Origin: Deinandra increscens subsp. villosa
Taxonomy: Eukaryota > Streptophyta > Magnoliopsida > Asterales > Asteraceae
DNA length: 64,000 bases
Reading direction: 5' to 3'
Assembly: GCA_039602395.1 (NCBI GenBank)
Contig: JBCNJP010000003.1
Span: 26,298,269 to 26,362,268 of the forward strand
Part shown: one piece after another, positions 48,784-58,706 of the stretch
How positions within the stretch are numbered: the first letter of the stretch is position 1
How the letters are laid out: each line of letters opens with the position of its first letter
Notes under the pieces: model-generated
Told to the model about the DNA's origin: nothing
Database searches by the model: none
The model's input: the letters and a program-made list of their open reading frames with translations, nothing else
Translations under genes and position numbers: made by a program

Positions 48784-49150
48784 TGTAGAAATGAGATACG
48801 ATCTTACTACTGCGTGTATCAATCAATCATAGCAACAACGGATGTAAATAAGAGAAATCTTATTGATCACTTGAAGATACAATGAAGTTCTCTCTAGTTT
48901 CTCTCTCTAGAAACACACAGAAAGGTGTAGAATGACTGAACTGGTTCAACTGGTTTCTTGCACATTCTAACACACAGCTATTTATAGTAAGTGACTAAAC
49001 GCCCAACGTATCAAACTGATACGCCGGACCACATGGTCCGCCGGACCATGTGGTACGCCACTAACCAAATAGTCACTACAATTCATTCTAAGACTCGCTC
49101 ACATAGATACAATACACGAGACACTCATAGCATAGGAATATGCTCTAACA
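48784..49150 (-). mobile_element. Copia-type solo LTR H
   Basis: 367 bp, TGTTAGAGCATATTCC...TTTCTACA on the minus strand, with a TATAAATA box near 48970. It is flanked by a perfect agttg duplication (48779-48783, 49151-49155). The uninterrupted 5' LTR of G shows the empty site. It holds a 13-bp inverted repeat with a one-base spacer, accacatggtccg (49028-49040) and cggaccatgtggt (49042-49054). Confidence 0.93.
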
Positions 49151-49713
49151 AGTTGAAGTGGGAAAGACTCAAAAGGTGAACCATTTGTCCGAGCGTTAGA
49201 GTAATCAATTAGGAAGAACTCAAAAGGTGAACTAATCAAACCGGTAAGCGTATTCCAGTCTATAGGCATTCTATAAGTTACGTCCGGAGAGGATTTCGGG
49301 GGCTTGTAGGGTTTCTATAGGTTGTGTCTTAAGATCCTGGTTCCATCGGAGTTGTCATAGCCGAGTGAAGTTGTTAATATTAATTAGGATTCTAGGTCTA
49401 GGTGGTACCCTTCTCGTCTTTGAATTCGTCCTAAGTTTTCTCGTTTCGTTAGTTAGTTAATTTAGTTAAGTTAGTTAATTTAATTCAAAAACCAATTTCT
49501 CAAATTTCTCATTCATAGAGTCCTAGGTTAGAGTCTTGTTCATAGTGTCCTTAGGGTTCGATATCCGGTCTTACATAAGCTATATTGCCACCGACAGGTA
49601 CACTTGCCTTAGGTTCGGTCTAGTTTAGGTAGTTTCGGTAAAATTAGGTGTGTCTAGGTCTAGTTTAGGTCTAGGTTTTTATTGTAGTTTTTAGTTTAGT
49701 TCCGAGCACATCA

Positions 49714-51315
49714 ATTATGAAGAAAGAGTGCTTGACTAATGAGATCAAAATGTTGAATGAAGTTTTAGAGATTTCTAAACGAGACAAAATGGATGTCGAA
49801 TCTGCAGAAGCACGGTTATGTAAAGAAAAGGATGAGTTGGTAAAAGAAGTTATGAAATGGAAGGCTGAAGCAGAGGATACTGCTATCGATTTTCAAATTT
49901 TGTTTGAAAAGTCCAAGATTAAGCTTGATTTGCTTACAAAGAATGTTGAAGAATCGACTGCTAAAATTGAAGCATATCAAGTTGATATGGAACAATTGTT
50001 AGATGAGAAACGTGAATTGGTTAGTGTTAACAAGGTTCAAACTGCAAATTTGGAGATTCAAAAGAGAATTGAAGATAAACTGAAGAAAGAGTTGTTTGAA
50101 GGTTTAGATAACCTTCGCATGCAAAAGTTTAAAACCCACAAAGTTGCGAAGCGATTGATAGCTAAAGAGAAGGAACTTGCTGAGGCCCAACAACAAATTT
50201 CTGATCTCAAAATTCAAGTTCTTGATGCTAACAGATTGCTCAACAATGTTTCAAATTCTCAAGTGTTCACGAGATTTTTAGCTAATGATGCAAATTTTGA
50301 GAAAATGTTTGATAAAACTGCATAACCCCCTGCTCAAATCAAAGAAGTGCAAGAGCAAGTTCCTGAATTTGATTATTCAAAGATTTCATCATCTACTGCT
50401 GAGGAAGACAAGGTTGTGGAGAAAAAGAAGAACAAGAAGAACAAGAAACAAAAGGAAAAGAAATCTGAGGTTCTTCCAGCTCCAAAGTTTGTCTCTGGTT
50501 CATCTTTTGCTGATAATGCAAAGTCAGCTACTTCAAGTGACACGATTAAGTCACAACTTGATTTTAATGAGAAGATCTTTTATGATCAAAAGAATGTGAC
50601 TGAAGTGAAAGCTGAATTTTCTCGGTTAACAAAGAATGGGCATTCTACATTTGAGGAGAAAGTTGTTGGAAAGCATGTGGGTCTGGGATTTAAAGCAAAA
50701 GATGTAATAGATGAGAAGGCTCCAGAATCATCTTCTCAAGTTTTAAAGAAATTGAAGCTGAAGCAAGTGAAGAAGGAGGTTTTCAAAGCAGATAAGGTTC
50801 AACCTGAGAAATTCTACAAACTCAAAGGTTCTGATAAGCTTTTCTCTGATAAAGAATTTCCTCTTCATTGTGTTGATGCTCGAAAGATTTCTGAAGTATT
50901 TGTAAAAGATAAAGTTTCTTATGGTGGTTCTTTATCTCGAAGCCCAACATCCAAATGCATTCATGATCACAGACATCAGGTATATGATTCTCCTTCTGAT
51001 CATGTTCGAGATATTCCTCTGTGTAGTTCTTCGCAGGTACATCATAAGTGGGACAAAACAAACCAGATATGTTATATTTGTCGCCGAAAAGGGCATATGG
51101 CAAAAGATTGTCCATTGCCTGCTGATTCATCCCACAGGTTTCACAAGAAACCAATTTTTGGTAAACCTGCCAAACCAATGTTCTTTAACGAACAAGGCAG
51201 AGTTTTTGATGAAGTTGAACCTACATTCTTTCAAAAACAAAAACGTTTTGTTCCAAGGTTTCATCAGGTTCAAAATGAAGGTTCATCATCACAGTCGCCT
51301 GTGACTGTTTCATAA
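49714..51315 (+). pseudogene. Copia-type gag, second part: coiled coil and zinc knuckle
   Basis: Resumes the frame broken at 35893. The first 200 codons (49717-50325) are almost wholly a charged coiled coil (KKECLTNEIKMLNEVLEISK...). A TAA at 50323 interrupts it, and the same frame continues from 50326 to 51315 with a Lys-rich stretch and a good CCHC knuckle, CYICRRKGHMAKDC, near 51070-51112. After the stop at 51313, codons resembling a gag-pol junction persist briefly (ELPKSQLWKPKVVSKQ). No protease motif or pol follows. Confidence 0.85.
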
Positions 51316-51376
51316 AAAACTGAATTACCAAAATCACAACTTTGGAAACCTAAGGTGGTTTCTAAGCAAAATCAGG

Positions 51377-51439
51377 ACACTGGTCGACCAGAAGCGATCC
51401 GCTTCGGATCTTTTATGAACTAATCAGTTTGACCAGTGT
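51377..51439 (+). other. Stem-loop with inner hairpin, copia element 3' region
   Basis: Outer stem ACACTGGTC (51377-51385) with GACCAGTGT (51431-51439), nine perfect pairs. Inside it is a second hairpin, GAAGCG-atc-CGCTTC (51391-51405). It lies just after the gag frame. Confidence 0.65.
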
Positions 51440-52080
51440 GCAGGTACTTCTAGAAGACCCATCGACGATTGCAAAATTGTTGATGGAGGAGTATTCTACG
51501 TAATTTAAATTTCATGATCAAATTTTCTAAATCTGCATATTTTCTGAAGTCTAAACCTGCAATATATTCGTGTTGATTGATCCTTTTTTTTCTTTGCTTA
51601 CAAGTTTTTCTTTTTTAAAATTCAAAATAGAGTCTTGTTTTGTGTAAAATGAAAATCCAAAAATAGAGTTTTCCTTTTAAGGGGGAGAATTGTAAGTAAG
51701 GGGGAGTAATTGAGAAAAAGCATGTCATGGGGAGAAGGTGAATACATGCCAAATATATAAAGAAGGAAGGTGAATACATGCCAAATATAAAATTGTGAGA
51801 AAATGATCATTGGGAAATGATGGTACATTGGCTTACGTATCTGACTCATGGATAGAGTAGATGAAAGGGCCATAAGATCATTGTTTGATATGTTTGGTAG
51901 GCTCGGCAAATCAGAAAGTATTCAGATGTGATAAACACTAAATACTATTGCTTGATCATGTGGATAACATCTTGATGCATATTTCATGACACAAAAAGAA
52001 AAATAAGTGTGAAATAGTAATGAGAAGTCATTGTGTATACGTGTGTTCTTTTTACAAAGATTTAAACTTGTTTGATTTTC
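51440..52080 (+). other. Non-coding 3' region of the copia element
   Basis: AT-rich, with purine runs such as gggggagaattgtaag near 51681-51696 and a small tandem repeat of gaaggtgaatacatgcc (51735-51785). No pol-like frame. Confidence 0.7.
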
Positions 52081-52084
52081 TTTC

Positions 52085-52330
52085 TTTTGTCAAACGATCA
52101 GACTTTCTCTGTGTGTCCACAAGACCGACCTGATCGTTTTTCGTTTGATGTTCTGCTTTAATTTTTTTTTGGTGTTTCATATAACTCATCGGACTTTCTA
52201 TGCGTGTACGGTAGTACCGACCTGATTGTTGTTGAGTTATACAATTTCAACTTGTTTTGTTTTCTTTTTTTGTTAAATCCGAGGCCTTATCTGCGTATCG
52301 AAAGATCGACCTTAAGGTAGACGATTTAAC
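52085..52330 (+). other. Three tandem stem-loops with shared loop core
   Basis: Three consecutive large hairpins about 90 bp apart. #1: TCAAACG (52090-52096) with CGTTTGA (52142-52148). #2: TATAACTCA (52180-52188) with TGAGTTATA (52233-52241), plus TCGG/CCGA and an apical GTAC-ggta-GTAC. #3: GTTAAATC (52272-52279) with GATTTAAC (52323-52330), apical ATC-gaaa-GAT. The enclosed sequence shares a core close to gactttct-tgcgtgt, variable tip, accgacct. The stems differ completely but all pair. The function is unknown. Confidence 0.7.
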
Positions 52331-53147
52331 GTTCTTATTTCTTTTTGCATGAAACACAGTTGACGATATCATGAAAATATTATGTATTGTGAAAAATCAC
52401 AAGTACTATCACACAAAAGGAAAAAGAAAGAAAAACATAAAATGTCTGATTATGTGAGATACACTGGTCAAAGCAAATTTAATCAATACCTTAACATATC
52501 CAGATGTTATGAGTATGATTCTGCCTGAGTTTAAGATGGACAAATTATACCGGCAATCAGCATGACTTATGTGCTTCAGTTAATTGAAATTGAAGTGTAG
52601 TTCAGTGCGTTATGACCAATATGATCCCATATAGTGATCTTTCTCATACCAAAAATAGTGTCTGATTCTGTATTACAATTTTATTTCATATCAAGAAAAG
52701 CACAAAAAGATTTACGGTGTGTTTTAGCATAAACTTTGAAAACTCAAAAAGATTTTAGGTTTTGTTTTGATATAAACTTTTTAAAAGCCAAAAGATTTTG
52801 TTTCTGTTTTATTTTCGATCTGATCAACACGTGATACTAAATTCAAATTTCAAAATCATATCTTGGAGTCTCGAAGAGACGTTTTGCACCAAGATTATTT
52901 AAATTGTTGATGCAGGATTGCTAAAGTGCAAGATATCATCACTCCAAGTCTTCTGAAGTTGTTGATAAAAGACCAGAGAAACATCAGATTTCATCAAGTA
53001 TTCAGATCAAGCTACGACTGAGTTGAGGAGGAGTTTGTTCGAAGATTCATTTCATTGGACGAACGGATTCTACACTTAAGGGGGAACTTGATTGACGATA
53101 CAAAGTTGATGATGTTGAAGAGATACTGCACACGACGAGGGGGAGTT
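52331..53147 (+). other. Remaining 3' non-coding region of the copia element
   Basis: Leads to the 3' LTR. Purine-rich runs aagggggaac (53078) and gagggggagttt (53138-53149) precede the LTR; the last one is the likely polypurine tract. No coding sequence. Confidence 0.75.
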
Positions 53148-53496
53148 TGTCGATACTTGATATGTGCGTCGTGTGAAGTATCAAGCAAAGTACAAGATCA
53201 TGTCCAAGTCTCACTGGCCGAACGTGGTCCGAACCTGAATTTCGGACTGGCCGAACCTGGGGTTCGGACATGGATCGGCTAGTCGCTATAAATAGGAGTT
53301 TGTTCTTTGTGTTCGGGGGTTCTGAGCGTGTGAGATTTATGTTAAGTGTGTGTTTCTGAGTGTGTTTCTCTGAGTCTGTTTCTAAGTGTTTACTGATTGT
53401 AATTGTTCTTTGTTGATCAATAAAACAATCGGTTAATTACGTTTTGATGTCCGAATAGCTAGATTGAGTAGACGATCCTATGCTCACGCATTTTCA
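53148..53496 (+). repeat. Copia-type 3' LTR
   Basis: 349 bp matching 14425-14773, followed by the duplicated ctctt at 53497-53501. Confidence 0.95.
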
Positions 53497-53501
53497 CTCT
53501 T

Positions 53502-54117
53502 CTTGGTGCAAATGTGGCCCAGCCACTTCTAACATCTTCTAACATTCTCTTTAAACTGCTTTTTCATCAAAAAACATTTTTGAACAACTTTTAAAGTTTT
53601 TTTTCTCATAAAAAAACGTTTTATAAAAAAGGCATTTTTTTAAATCGTTTTTTTAAGTTTTTTCCTAAAAAAACTTTAAACAACTTTTAAAAAAACTTCT
53701 TTAACCAATTTTTAAAAAAATGCCTTTTAAAAGTGTAAAAAAAAAACGTGTTAAACATTTTCTAAAACGTTTTTAAATTGATTTTTTTAAACCTTTGTAA
53801 ATTGTTTTGTTATAAAAACGTATTTTAGTTTTTTTAATTAAAAAATAAAACGGTTTTTAAAAAGTCTTTTTTTTAAATGTTTTTTATCAAGTTTTATTAT
53901 TTAAAACACGTTTTAACAGTTATTTTCAAAAAAATAATATTTTAAACAGTTTTAAAAAAACTTTTGTATACAATTTGTAAAAACGCTTTTTAAACAGTTT
54001 TTTTAAAACGTTTTTAAACCGTTATCAATGAAAATGTTTTAAAAAGTAATTAACAAAAAGTTTTTAAATTGTAAAAAAACGTTTTTACACAGTTTTATAA
54101 AACATTTTTATAATTTT
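53502..54117. repeat. AT-rich palindromic low-complexity block
   Basis: From about 53560 onward almost every word is a variant of aaaacgttttt / tttttaaa, many of them self-complementary (aaacgttttta, ttttaaaa). The same style resumes at 57470-57514 after the MULE, so the block originally continued there. Its last nine bases, tataatttt, are the MULE target duplication. Confidence 0.75.
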
Positions 54118-54444
54118 GATAAAATTACATTCTTTGTCCTTTAAGTTTACCCAATTATCAGTTTTTGTCCTTTAACTAAACTAATTACATTGAACATCCC
54201 GTACCTATTTTTTTGTTTCACTAATTGTCCTTTAGCCTAACTTCCGTCCAAACTCGTCGTTAACTCCCCTCACGTGCTAATCACGTGAGGGTAAAAATGT
54301 TATTTAATTTATAATTTAATTATCTCATTAATTTTAATCCCTCATTTGAAACCCCTTATAAAACCAAGCTAACGGTCGAGCACTCCTCCCTCCTTACACT
54401 TCTTCTTTATCAATCCGGCTAGGGTTTTCATCAAGAATCGCACA

Positions 54445-54739
54445 ATGGTGTTCTGCTACTTTGGCAAGGAAGCGTTGATCCAGACCTCGAGGACACCCAG
54501 AAACCCCCGTAGGAGATTCTATGGTTGTCCTGACCAGGTGAGTATAATCCACAACTTCCTAAACCCGCAATTTAAAGAAACCTAATTTCTTGTGTTCCCT
54601 GTTCCCACTCAATCAGGCTGCCGACTGTGGTTTTTTCGTGTGGATTGAACATGTGAAGTGCTCAAGGTGCTATGATGTCATTCCTGCTATAATAACTGAA
54701 AAAACAAGCTTCAAATGGAACTCAAAGTTGTTGAGATGA
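54445..54739 (+). CDS. GRF-type zinc-finger protein, two exons
   Basis: Exon 1 54445-54537 and exon 2 54617-54739, joined by a GTGAGT..CAG intron (54538-54616) in phase 0, give a 71-residue protein. It has the GRF finger pattern: MVFCYFGKEALIQTSRTPRN, then RRRFYGCPDQ, DCGFFVWIEHVKC. GRF fingers bind single-stranded nucleic acid in other proteins. A CT-rich leader with TATA-like ttataaaa precedes it. The gene lies inside the MULE near its left TIR and reads toward the transposase. It may be an element gene or a captured one; small GRF proteins of this type are common in plant repeats. Confidence 0.7.
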
Positions 54740-55227
54740 AGACTGAACACCTGAAGAGATACCTGATCATGACTTGGGCTGGTTTTTTATGATTGTAATT
54801 GCCTTGATGAAGATGTGATTTAGTATGTAGGGGTTGACTTGTAAGAATTGTCTTTTGTGTCTTTTGTTGTTTCACACTTCCACCCAAAGGGATGTTGTAT
54901 TGTCTTTTGATGGTTCATCCAATGGTGTTGTAATAGCCCCTTATTATAATGAATGGAATATGTTTGATTAAAATGTGTTGGATTGTAGTGGTTAATAAGT
55001 CACTAAAATGCAGCCAATAAAATGCAAAAATTAGCACATACAAAGCAAATAATCTGGCCAAAATGTGCCCATACAAATCATAGAATTTGCCAAAAGTGCC
55101 AAAACTGGGCATGTACATACAAACATATAATACCCTAATTTGCCATAAGTGGGCATGTTTATCATCCGACACATTTAGTTGTCTTTAATTGACACACAAA
55201 AGAGCACAAAAGAACACAAATAAAGGA

Positions 55228-57135
55228 CTAGGTCTTTATAGCAACCTTTGACTTGCAAGTCTTTTTGTTATGACCTTTACCTCCATATTTGTTGCAAGCA
55301 TGCTGCTTTGATAGCCTTCCCTGACTTGCAACACCACTAGCTGCTCCCTGACCATTTGCAACACCACCACTAACCTGTGCAGAACCACCAACAGTTGCTC
55401 CCTGACCTTGTTTAGTCGCTGATTGACTTTTCACCCCCCTGCAGCTTCTTTAACTTGTGCCTAACCCTTGCAAGTTCTCTGGTTATGATCTTTGTTCCCA
55501 CATTTGCCACAGGTAATAGTCACGTTCTTCTTTGACATCCTACTAGAACTGATCTCATCCATCTCCCCTGCTGATTTCTTCCTTTCTTTTTTTAGGCCTC
55601 CCAACTTGTACATGATGTGTAGGTGGTGTCAAAACTGTAGGTACCTCAGACTTTTCCCACACTGCCCTTCCATTTAATGGGTTACTCTTGTGACTATATA
55701 CATGCTTCCACCTCTCCATTGTGTAAATAGGGTTCACCCATTTCAGCAATTGACTCACATCTTCCTTATGGTATGTCTTATCCCATATGGCAACAACAAC
55801 ATGTCAACATGTACATGATGTGTAGGTGGTGTCAAAACTGTAGGTACCTCAGACTTTTCCCACACTGCCCTTCCATTTAATGGGTTACTCCTGTGACTAT
55901 ATACATGCTTCCACCTCTCCATTGTGTAAATAGGGTTCACCCATTTCAGCAATTGACTCACATCTTCCTTATGGTATGTCTTATCCCATATGGCAACAAC
56001 AACATGTCAACATGGAATCCCTGTAATCTCCCATCTTCTACATGCACACCAATTCTCCGCAAGATTCACCACCACTTGTTCATGTGATGAACTAACCTGG
56101 TATTGATCATCTCCATTCCAACTAACTAAATAATCACCTACATCCTTCTTAATTTGTTCAAACATATTGCTGATAGTTGGTGTAAGAAGTCCCTCACTTA
56201 TTTCAATATGCTTCAACACAATAACAATTCTCCTCATCAAATATTCTCTTATGAATTCAAGTGCAGAAATGATTGGCTTATCTCTTCCTTCAGAAATCTT
56301 TCCATTATTACCATCAGCTTCTGAATCACCATCCGCATAATCACATGTGAAGGGTGCAACATACACACTCTCATCTATTGTTGCTTCCTCATTCACCATT
56401 TGATTCACAGCAAGTGCAGCTTGATTAACAATTACTGCAGCCTCATTCATAGATGGTGTAGTCTTATCTTGTTTGCCATAGGAGAATAAATCGTCAAGAT
56501 CTATATCATCAAGTGACTGTTCCTTCCATTCCAATAACTTGATATTTGATTTTGAATTTTTTTCACCCAAATTCACATTAGATACAGTGTCATTACCAGA
56601 TGATTCAGTAACTTCCTCAATCATAATATGTGATAAGCTAACAATAGGCAATTTGGAAACACCATGTTCAGTGTAAACAGATATCACCCTATGTTGGGGA
56701 ACACTTTTTGTCATCTTAAGAACATCAAAATCGCAAGCCAGGGCTTGAAGTCCATAATCCAAATCTTTACCTGGTTCAAGGTAGTGGTAGTAAATTGCCT
56801 CATTACTTGTGTAGCCTAACCTCAACATCACTGTATCCAGTTCATGTACAGAGGACTTGTCAGCATCTACCATGTCGACATGATCGATCTTGCCTTTCAC
56901 ATATCAAAGTGAAGGAAATTTGGTGAACATCCCACCATGGTGTAACATGATGGTGAAGAGGGTATCATAACCAGAAGCTGCATTCAAATTTTTTTTTTTT
57001 GTTTTTTTAGCTAAATTTGAAAATCAAAATGTTATGCCCAAAATCAAACCTTGGTGACGACTTACCGTAGATAATGTCGACAACCTTTTGGCTCAATACT
57101 TTGCGTACTACGAATCCATCATCGTTTTCACTCAT
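55228..57135 (-). pseudogene. MULE transposase without catalytic domain
   Basis: Exon 1 (57066-57135, MSENDDGFVVRKVLSQKVVD) ends at a GTAAGT donor. The next exon has the N-terminal domain typical of this MULE type (FTIMLHHGGMFTKFP; SVHELDTVMLRLGY) but includes a TGA near 56903-56905. An acidic region follows. The frame then passes directly to the C-terminal SWIM finger (WCACRRWEITGIPC, 56007-56060), so the DDE catalytic region is missing. The SWIM part continues at 55755-55961, is duplicated at 55555-55758, and ends with a degenerate CCHC knuckle (CNKYGGKGHNKKTC, near 55250-55290). Confidence 0.85.
55608..56013. repeat. 203-bp direct tandem duplication in the transposase
   Basis: 55608-55810 and 55811-56013 are almost identical; both end acatgtcaacatg and both encode QLLKWVNPIYTMERWKH. 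The first copy runs on into the C-terminal tail. Confidence 0.93.
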
Positions 57136-57469
57136 TGTGTATGCCAGAATCGTTGGGTTGAAGATGCGATGCTCGCTGAAGAAGACGAGGGAGAGTAAAA
57201 GGGCTTTGAGTGAAAAGATCAGATTGATTTAGGGTTTTAAATGAGGGATGAAAATTAATGAGATAATTAAATTATAAATTAAATGACCTTTTTACCCTCA
57301 CATGATTAGCACGTGAGGGGAGTTAACGACAAGTTTGGACAGAAGTTAGGCTAAAGGACAATTAGTGAAACAAAAAAAATAGGTACGGGATGTTCAATGT
57401 AATTAGTTTAGTTAAAGGACAAAAATTGATAATTGGGTAAACGTAAAGGACAAAGAATGTAATTTTGTC

Positions 57470-57514
57470 TATAATTTTATTTAAAATAAAATTGTTTTAA
57501 AAAAACATTGTTAA
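57470..57514. repeat. Right remnant of the AT-rich low-complexity block
   Basis: Between the MULE and element I. It has the same tttaaaataaaattgtttta style as 53560-54117 and starts with the MULE duplication tataatttt. Confidence 0.7.
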
Positions 57515-57783
57515 TGTGACACCCGAGAATTCCAAGGTTAACTTCCGTTTGACAATCTCCGTTAGTTACGTTATAAGTGTTAACTTAGTAACTAATGCTT
57601 AACTAGGCCGAATACGTCCACGACCTTTGGTTGATCACCGAACCCGTCCATATGTGTTTACTTATTGAATTGTCTCTATGAGGAAGTATGTGCAACATGT
57701 TTGTTGATTAATTGTGTAATTGTGTGAAATTCATGAACCGTGCTTATCTTACTTAGAATATAAATTGGTCACTTTTGGGTTCC

Positions 57784-58706
57784 AGCGAAACTATAGTGTC
57801 GCCCGGCTAGCTTAACCTTAGACTTACAGAGCCAGTTTCGCTTGGCCAGCGAAACTGCCAGCGAAACTAGCCTCTGTTATATAAGGACATAAAACCCTAG
57901 AAGCCCCATTTCTTGCACCTTTTCTCCAAAAACACCCACACTCTCCTGAAATCTCTGGACCAGCCCCAAGACACACCAAGATCAGCCATCACTTCTGTTG
58001 GTGAAGATCATCCATCGATCCTTGATCAAACCGTGAGTCCCATAAACCATTCTATGTGTTTTCTATGTGTTTTCTATATGTTTTACTTTAAAGCATGACC
58101 AAACCTTCATGAAATCGAGTATGCTTCTGAGATAATGTTTAGGGATGCTAGATCTGTTATAAAGTTTGCAACTTTACGTTTGAAATCCATCCATAATGAA
58201 GATTTATGCCATTTAGGTCATTTTAGGTTTAAAATGTGTTTTTGGTGATTTGATGATGAAAACCCATGTTTAAGGTGTTAAAGCTTACTGATTTATGTTG
58301 GTAAATGATTATGCATGCTAGATATTGAATTACATGAAATATGAAAGCTGTTAGATTGATTTTTAGGCTGATTTGTGAGTTTTTCGCGACCAGCGAAACT
58401 GTACTGTTCTCTGGGCGAAATTATGTAGCGAAACTATGTATATCTTCATCCAGCGACACTATGAAGCGAAACTGTAGTGTCGCCGGGTAAACCAACCAGA
58501 CCTGTCCGAACGAAACTACCGAGCGAAATTCCCTGAACGAAAGTTCAAACCAGTTTCGGGCGAAACTAGGCTAGCGAAACTGTGCCAACAGTTTCGAGCG
58601 ACACTAGCCTAGCGAAACTGTGTCATCGGGTATTGCCTAGCGAAAGTGCTGCCCGTGCACACAGCGAAACTGCCTAGCGAATCTATACTAGCGAAACTGT
58701 GACCAG
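57784..58706 (+). repeat. Dispersed GCGAAACT repeats in LTR I
   Basis: About twenty copies of agcgaaact and close variants (gcgacact, gcgaaatt) lie in two clusters, 57784-57870 and 58388-58706. Some are inverted to form palindromes such as AGTTTCG-gg-CGAAACT near 58552-58567. Confidence 0.85.

Larger units (their letters stand above)
35894..49713 (+). mobile_element. Non-autonomous Athila/Tat-like LTR element G
   Basis: LTRs start tgatgtgttgc and end gagcacatca. Flanks gttat (35889-35893) and attat (49714-49718) form a five-base duplication with one change. Without later insertions each LTR is about 1.88 kb (1878 and 1879) and the interior is 2296 bp (39535-41830). The primer site TGGCGCCGTTGCCGGGGA and the interior phrase cattggggacaatgtg are features shared with Athila/Tat lineages. 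No pol is present. It inserted into the coiled-coil part of the copia gag. Confidence 0.9.
41831..49713 (+). repeat. 3' LTR of element G (with Helitron-like and copia inserts)
   Basis: Own sequence is 41831-42367, 47999-48783 and 49156-49713 (about 1879 bp), matching the 5' LTR. It is interrupted by the Helitron-like element (42368-47998) and solo LTR H (48784-49150). Confidence 0.92.
14425..53496 (+). mobile_element. Gag-only Ty1/copia-type element, inflated by nested insertions
   Basis: Two 349-bp LTRs (14425-14773, 53148-53496) are flanked by a perfect ctctt duplication (14420-14424, 53497-53501). An initiator-Met-tRNA-type primer site follows the 5' LTR. The element's own DNA is 14425-15254, 34303-35893 and 49714-53496, about 6.2 kb; the rest is younger insertions. 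It encodes a copia-type gag with zinc knuckles and a long coiled coil but no protease, integrase, reverse transcriptase or RNase H. It fits the non-autonomous class described as terminal-repeat retrotransposons with a gag domain. LTR differences I count by eye are about 10 in 349. Confidence 0.9.
54118..57469. mobile_element. Second MULE, 3352 bp, internally deleted transposase
   Basis: TIRs of about 238 bp (54118-54355, 57232-57469) begin ga(t/c)aaaattacattc and are flanked by a perfect 9-bp duplication tataatttt (54109-54117, 57470-57478). The TIRs contain a cacgtg-type palindromic segment (cacgtgctaatcacgtgagg). The element carries a plus-strand GRF zinc-finger gene on the left and a minus-strand transposase remnant without a catalytic core. 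It is a different family from the MULE at 5636-10139. Confidence 0.93.

Noticed and set aside
35898..49718. Simple segmental duplication explaining the two similar blocks 35894-39534 and 41831-49713
   Set aside because: Primer site, polypurine tract, terminal TG/CA and flanking duplication show they are the two LTRs of one element.
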